A DNA stretch of 56,414 bases from Rhodobacter sp. GTDB lineage: Bacteria; Pseudomonadota; Alphaproteobacteria; Rhodobacterales; Rhodobacteraceae. The notes under the pieces were generated by a model. It ran no database searches. It saw only the letters and a program-made list of their open reading frames with translations, and had not been told where the DNA came from. Both the position numbers and the translations under genes were made by a program. Below, one piece after another: positions 52,748-56,414 of this stretch; the stretch's first letter is position 1; each line of letters opens with the position of its first letter. The DNA lies in assembly GCA_027487575.1 (NCBI GenBank), contig JAIYDJ010000110.1, forward strand, positions 1 through 56,414, read 5' to 3'.

Positions 52748-54114
52748 GATTGGATTCCCTTTTGTTCTTTGGGCTTTTCCTCGCCGTCTGCAGCGGGTGA
52801 CGCGGGGCGGCGCTGGAACGTGTCTGCGGCGATTTCCGCGTCCAGATCGGCCAGAGCCCAGCCGCGCTCTGCGACTGCTTTTTTGCGAGAGGTGAGTCCC
52901 GCGTCCAGTTCTGCGACCGTCGCTTGAACGTCCTTCATAGGGTCGACTTGCAAAGGACGCGGGGGCAGCCATTCGACCTTCAGGAAGCGGCGCGGGTCGG
53001 CTTCAAACTCGGGCAATTCCCCGGCTGCGGCTGCCCAGCGAGTCACGATGCGCCAGACAGGATTTAGCAGTTGCGGCACAAGGCAGTGGTACTGCACCTG
53101 TTCCATGCGTTGCCGGAAGGGCAGCAGCCCAGCCCGCAAGCTGGAATAGTTGGCGTCCGATAGGTCACCAGAAAGCATATGGTCAGGCAGCCCTAGACCG
53201 GCTGCCAACTGTCGCAAGCCCAGCTTCAGAAGCGGTTCGATCTGCGACACTTGGGCGGGTGAAGTTGTCTCAACCGTCCACCCCCCGCCAAGTCGAGTCA
53301 TGGTGCCAGGTTCAAGACTGGGCTGCGACTCACCTTCGAAGGGATCTTCGGAAGTGCCGTTCTGGTTGACGATGAAACCGCAGAACATCGCGGCCACCTT
53401 GGCTCCGACTGTAAGTGCGTCCTGCAGTTGGTCCAATTCGTTCGCGGGCAGGATCACCGGCGCAAGCCATGACACGCCGCGAACCTGACCAGCGCCCAGC
53501 GGCTTGACGATATGCAGGATCTCATCTGCCGGAATACGAACCGGAGTCCCGTTTGTCGCGAATACATCGGTCGGGCGTCCGGGCAGAACGTGATAGGCAA
53601 CGCGGGTGCCATCGGCCGCGAACTCGACTCCGCTTACAATGAACCGGCCTTCCCCAAGGTCGCGCGTCATTGACTCGTCGACCAGCTCAGGCGGGATCAA
53701 GCGAAGGCGCGGCCCATCGTCAGAGTCGATAACCTGCAGGAAGGCTTCACCATCGACCACCAGCCCGCGCGCAATCTCAGCCTGCAAACCCCAGAAGTCA
53801 GTTCGCCCGTCCGCATCCGCCGTTTCCGCCCAAAGGTTGAACGTCGCCACCGCGTCGGCATCGCCTGTCGGCACGATGCCAGAGCCCACAAGTGCCGCGC
53901 CCAGGTTGCCAACGGCATTCGCAAGCCAAGGGTTGTTCGCAGCCTGATAGCGCGCGCGGCTGCGAAGGGTCGGACCTGCCGCCATAGTTTCGGTGCCAGT
54001 GCGCCCGAAGGTGCCGATACCGAAGCCGCGACGGCCGCCCGCCGCCCCGTCGAAGCGGCGGGTCTGGACGGGTGCCGGGTCGGTGCGGCGGCGGAATAGA
54101 TCGAGGATGCCCAA
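52744..54114 (-). CDS. Phage portal protein, lambda family
   Basis: This 456-residue protein resembles lambda-type portal proteins. Visible landmarks are SRARYQAANNPWLANAVGNL, the DGEAFLQ segment, HIVKPLGAGQVRGVSWLAPV and NYSSLRAG. Portal rings feed DNA into the capsid. The start is probably TTG at 54114 (first residues then read MGILDLFRRR), with ATG codons further upstream in overlap with the preceding gene. It overlaps the protease-capsid gene. Confidence 0.87.
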   Translation of the reverse strand: MGILDLFRRRTDPAPVQTRRFDGAAGGRRGFGIGTFGRTGTETMAAGPTLRSRARYQAANNPWLANAVGNLGAALVGSGIVPTGDADAVATFNLWAETADADGRTDFWGLQAEIARGLVVDGEAFLQVIDSDDGPRLRLIPPELVDESMTRDLGEGRFIVSGVEFAADGTRVAYHVLPGRPTDVFATNGTPVRIPADEILHIVKPLGAGQVRGVSWLAPVILPANELDQLQDALTVGAKVAAMFCGFIVNQNGTSEDPFEGESQPSLEPGTMTRLGGGWTVETTSPAQVSQIEPLLKLGLRQLAAGLGLPDHMLSGDLSDANYSSLRAGLLPFRQRMEQVQYHCLVPQLLNPVWRIVTRWAAAAGELPEFEADPRRFLKVEWLPPRPLQVDPMKDVQATVAELDAGLTSRKKAVAERGWALADLDAEIAADTFQRRPASPAADGEEKPKEQKGIQS

Positions 54115-54118
54115 GGCG

Positions 54119-54748
54119 TCAGTTCCGAGTCTCAGGCAGCAGGCGGCGCGCAACCGGCAACAGGGCCGAGTCGAGCATCACGACAATTCCGACCTGCGCA
54201 ATCGCCGTGGTCGGCACATTCTGATGACCGATGAAGGGATCACCGAACTGTACCAGATCGCAATCGACGATGCGTTCGCCGGTCTGGAGGTCGCGCCAGA
54301 CATTCACAAGGAACTGCCACGACTCGCCCATGAAGCCGACACCTGCGATAGCCCGGTCGACCGGATGACGGGGCGGATACTTCGATCCGGGCTGCACATA
54401 CTTCGCGTCCCGTTCGCCGGCCTTGGCTGACCAGCCGTACAGCGACATTGACGCGGCCCGCAGCACTTCGTGATCCTGAATTCCAGCGTCCTGCAGAGCC
54501 GACAGCACGACAGCTGCCCCGGCGTCGGAAAACTCATAGATGTTGGGCTGTGTGGCGCGTCCGGATTCCCGCACATAGATCAGCGTCGATCCGTCTTCCT
54601 TGGGCTTGGCGTAGATCTTCGCGCGGGCATTGGCAGTCGGATACGGCACGCCACCTGCAGCGATTGCATTCGAGATATCCTTGATGGTCAGGCGCGGCCC
54701 GATCGGCGGATAAGCAAAAGGTGCGATCTGCGGTTGTTCTTCGGTCAT
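54119..54748 (-). CDS. Hypothetical phage-region protein
   Basis: This 209-residue protein is unrecognised. An early segment (LTIKDISNAIAAGGVPYPTA) could be a helix-turn-helix-like or recognition helix, and the C-terminus is hydrophobic (TAIAQVGIVVMLDSALLPVA). It lies directly before the portal gene, where terminase or gpW would normally be, so it is cargo or a lineage-specific head gene. A weak TTGACT-N17-CATGAG pair occurs upstream. Confidence 0.6.
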   Translation of the reverse strand: MTEEQPQIAPFAYPPIGPRLTIKDISNAIAAGGVPYPTANARAKIYAKPKEDGSTLIYVRESGRATQPNIYEFSDAGAAVVLSALQDAGIQDHEVLRAASMSLYGWSAKAGERDAKYVQPGSKYPPRHPVDRAIAGVGFMGESWQFLVNVWRDLQTGERIVDCDLVQFGDPFIGHQNVPTTAIAQVGIVVMLDSALLPVARRLLPETRN

Positions 54749-55048
54749 AGCAGCCCCTCAGGTCAAGTTCAGCTACTCATGCCAGAGCGACTAACTAGAG
54801 TCAATCACTACAGTTGTTGACACCAAGGTGATTCTACGGCAGTTTGAGCCTCGGGTGATTGTTGCCAAGTGGCGGGGCGGCTGCGAAGTGGTCGCCCCGC
54901 TGCACCATCAGACAAGATCGCGCGGGGATGGTTTCTCCCCTAAACCGCGCGGCCGGTGATCGGGGGTCCGAGCCCGAGGCACCGGCAGGGCGGCGGTGCG
55001 ACACATGCGCCACCGTCGCCCACCTTTTCAGATCAGCAGGATTTCGAC
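54749..55048. other. Region between cargo genes with a hairpin
   Basis: These 300 bases lie between divergent genes (minus 54119-54748 and plus 55049-55243). They contain an 8-bp GC-rich inverted repeat (54872-54879 with 54893-54900). Several overlapping open frames lack ribosome sites and are not called. Confidence 0.4.
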
Positions 55049-55243
55049 ATGACGGCAGGACAGCAGCGATACGAAGTTTCACAGATCTTCGCGGAAGCCC
55101 GCGTTAAGGGCATCTCGCCCATTGTCACCATTTGGCTTGTGCTGTCGTGGTTCGATCGGCAGGGCATCAGCCCGCCCGCGCACATCTTGGATTGGCTTGA
55201 CGAAGTGCCTGCCGATCAGTGGAAGCCCGTGACCATCCACTAA
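55049..55243 (+). CDS. Small hypothetical cargo protein
   Basis: This 64-residue protein (MTAGQQRYEVSQIFAEARVK start; tryptophan-rich C-terminus with WFDRQGISPP and ILDWLDEVPADQW) is unrecognised. A AGGA lies 7 bases before the ATG at 55049. It is transcribed opposite to the phage head genes and followed by lower-GC DNA. Confidence 0.6.
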   Translation: MTAGQQRYEVSQIFAEARVKGISPIVTIWLVLSWFDRQGISPPAHILDWLDEVPADQWKPVTIH

Positions 55244-55337
55244 CTTTCACGTTTCGCGTGACTCTCACTTTAGACGTTTCTAGCTAAATGAGAAACTATC
55301 GGGCACTCTGATTCCATCGAAACACATGGAGTCGGAA

Positions 55338-55523
55338 ATGAGCTACAACCTTGAATGCCAAGTCGGACGTGATCACGCTGCGCAGCTGATGCGCGAAGTC
55401 GGCGAATCCGGCAACCTGCCCAAAATAGTCCAGGCTCTGCGCGAAGCGGCGAAAGATGAAACCGGATATGGAGTCGGATTTCTGTACGCACTGAGCGAAA
55501 AAATCAAACATACTTCAAGCTAG
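55338..55523 (+). CDS. Small hypothetical cargo protein
   Basis: This 61-residue protein is mostly helical with balanced charge (DHAAQLMREVGESGNLPKIV, LREAAKDETGYGVGFLYALS). The ATG at 55338 is preferred because a GGAG sits 6 bases upstream; an in-frame ATG at 55326 has none. Its end overlaps the convergent gene 55504-55830 by 20 bases. Function unknown. Confidence 0.55.
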   Translation: MSYNLECQVGRDHAAQLMREVGESGNLPKIVQALREAAKDETGYGVGFLYALSEKIKHTSS

Positions 55524-55830
55524 GCTTTTCCAGAAAGTTAAATTGGGTATCGGAAAACGATATCCAATCCGGCCTAGGAACTGGATCATCAGTTCCTAGT
55601 GAACGCTCCCAGAAGAAGTATTCATGTGCCGCATGTTCTGCGGATAGATTGCTTGGGATGTTACGTGAAGCTCGGACCGCGTAGACTATTGATTCGATTC
55701 TGCCGGCTACAGAAATCAAATGTCTGTCTTTCGGATTAAGCGTGAGGCAGATATTGTGAGCATCCAACATAAGCATAGTTTGAACGCACCACAAGAATTC
55801 ATCTTGTTTTGTCATTTGACGTGTCCCCAT
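55504..55830 (-). CDS. Hypothetical cargo protein, low-GC
   Basis: This 108-residue protein is unrecognised. It has two cysteines near the N-terminus (WCVQ and NICLT) and an aromatic-rich middle (HEYFFWERSLG). ATG at 55830 or 55815 could be the start. Local DNA is visibly lower in GC than the rest of the window, a sign of separate origin. Convergent with the preceding small gene. Confidence 0.55.
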   Translation of the reverse strand: MGTRQMTKQDEFLWCVQTMLMLDAHNICLTLNPKDRHLISVAGRIESIVYAVRASRNIPSNLSAEHAAHEYFFWERSLGTDDPVPRPDWISFSDTQFNFLEKPSLKYV

Positions 55831-55842
55831 TTACCCGCTAAT

Positions 55843-56049
55843 TCAGTCGACGTTGCAGGAATCTCTTACCCACCGATTTGTTTCCAAGATCGACTTTGGA
55901 TATGCGCTGTTGTCACGAATACGCGCGTAGCTGACATCCAGTTCATGCTGAAACGCTTTTGCGAAACCAGGTTGCATTTTGTCCATTGCCAATGTGAAAG
56001 CTCCCATCACATTGGCAATGGCTAGCCGTGTTTGATCTTCTTCGGTCAT
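55843..56049 (-). CDS. Small hypothetical cargo protein
   Basis: This 68-residue protein (MTEEDQTRLAIANVMGAFTL start; helical; contains a Lys/Met-rich DKMQPGFAKAFQHEL) is unrecognised. An AGG-rich ribosome site lies just upstream of the ATG at 56049. It immediately follows the terminase fragment and precedes 55504-55830 in the same direction, with 12 bases between. Confidence 0.55.
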   Translation of the reverse strand: MTEEDQTRLAIANVMGAFTLAMDKMQPGFAKAFQHELDVSYARIRDNSAYPKSILETNRWVRDSCNVD

Positions 56050-56065
56050 TCGCCTCACCTAAAAT

Positions 56066-56414
56066 CTATCGGTCCAACCACTTCGACCGAATTACGGTCG
56101 GTATTCTCTTAGGCGCGGCAGGGCTGGACACTTCAGCTTGCCGCGCTTCCACTTTTTGCCCGATCAACTGCCGTGCTGCCCAGGCGTAACAAGTCGCATC
56201 CAAGGTCTCGGCACGTCGCCCCTTCACCCGCTCAAATCTAGCTTCCGGCCTGCCTCTTGTATAGCGTATCATGCGCCGCTCACTGGCCAGTTGTTTGTCC
56301 GCCATCAGCACCCACGGAACATTTTGGCGTGATTGCGTAGCGGAGGTTTTGCGGCTCATCTTGACCCCACATGGAGGTGGAGATGACAAAGAACCCCGTG
56401 ACGACGAAGGCGCC
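56066..56414 (-). pseudogene. 3' fragment of a phage terminase large subunit (gpA-like)
   Basis: The frame is open to the window end. Its C-terminal part (QLASERRMIRYTRGRPEARF, then RRAETLDATCYAWAARQLI) resembles the C-terminus of gpA-type terminase large subunits, where an E-x-L-D and Y-A-x-A-A close the nuclease domain. Upstream of about 56330 the reading no longer looks like terminase, and a transposase-like start appears on the opposite strand at 56383. Truncation by an insertion is likely; the rest lies outside the window. Confidence 0.6.
56383..56414 (+). mobile_element. Start of a probable IS3-family transposase gene (partial)
   Basis: On the plus strand GGAGGTGG (56373-56380) precedes an ATG at 56383 whose first codons read MTKNPVTTKA. 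This N-terminus is familiar from OrfA of IS3-family elements in alphaproteobacteria. Only 32 bases are visible, so the call rests on recalled similarity. Confidence 0.5.

Larger units (their letters stand above)
49860..56414. mobile_element. Prophage remnant (head module with cargo genes)
   Basis: A lambda-like head module is encoded on the minus strand: terminase end, portal, protease-capsid fusion, gpW-like joining protein and DUF2190 decoration protein. No integrase, tail, lysis or replication gene is visible, so it is a decayed or partial element. The left edge is estimated from the end of host-like genes at 49699; the right end lies beyond the window. Confidence 0.75.

Overview
The window is high-GC alphaproteobacterial DNA, most likely from the Rhodobacterales (Rhodobacteraceae/Paracoccaceae group). 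The indicators are the PhyR-NepR-EcfG general stress locus, HpsN-like and CuyA-like organosulfonate enzymes, a GguAB/GguC sugar locus, a bifunctional CysN/CysC and many ATGA/GTGA start-stop overlaps. The genus cannot be named from the sequence alone.

Layout. (1) 1-7175: oxidative (Weimberg-type) pentose pathway. A GguA/GguB sugar importer is followed by a GguC/AraD1-family protein, an IlvD/Edd-family aldonate dehydratase, a Gfo/Idh/MocA sugar dehydrogenase and an alpha-ketoglutaric semialdehyde dehydrogenase. (2) 7232-10087: sulfate activation (cysD, cysNC), then a degenerate LuxR-type regulator. (3) 11317-13554: a TIM-barrel isomerase/epimerase paired with a Gfo/Idh/MocA oxidoreductase. (4) 13940-20197: a five-gene oligopeptide ABC importer plus an M19 dipeptidase. 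(5) 20218-25997, minus strand: an organosulfonate module of cuyA-like lyase, Asp/Glu-type racemase, TauABC-like importer and hpsN-like dehydrogenase. (6) 26113-31035: stress and envelope genes, two of them behind EcfG-type promoters. (7) 31050-34537: the general stress switch phyR <> nepR-ecfG-HisKA_2 kinase. (8) 34651-40029: a second ECF sigma/anti-sigma pair and three exported low-complexity or repeat proteins (Ser/Asn-repeat protein, RTX protein, S8 protease with an Asp/Gly-rich linker). (9) 40152-49699: glycosyltransferase-like protein, a MoxR/VWA pair, a large hybrid histidine kinase, and a QorB/HxlR redox pair. (10) about 49860-56414: a prophage remnant with a head module only, small cargo genes, and a terminase end that stops near what looks like the start of an IS3-family transposase.

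The most interesting signal is regulatory. Four promoters with the same pattern, GGAAT-N16/17-CGTT, lie upstream of the second ECF sigma gene, the Ser/Asn-repeat gene, the RTX gene and the S8 protease gene. This points to a self-regulating ECF regulon dedicated to exported repeat proteins. The neighbouring EcfG promoters read GGAAC-N16/17-CGTT, so the two adjacent sigma systems would differ by one base of the -35 element. The phyR/nepR intergenic region carries two EcfG promoters interleaved on opposite strands.

All functions are inferred by reading translated sequence and recalled family features; no database search was run.
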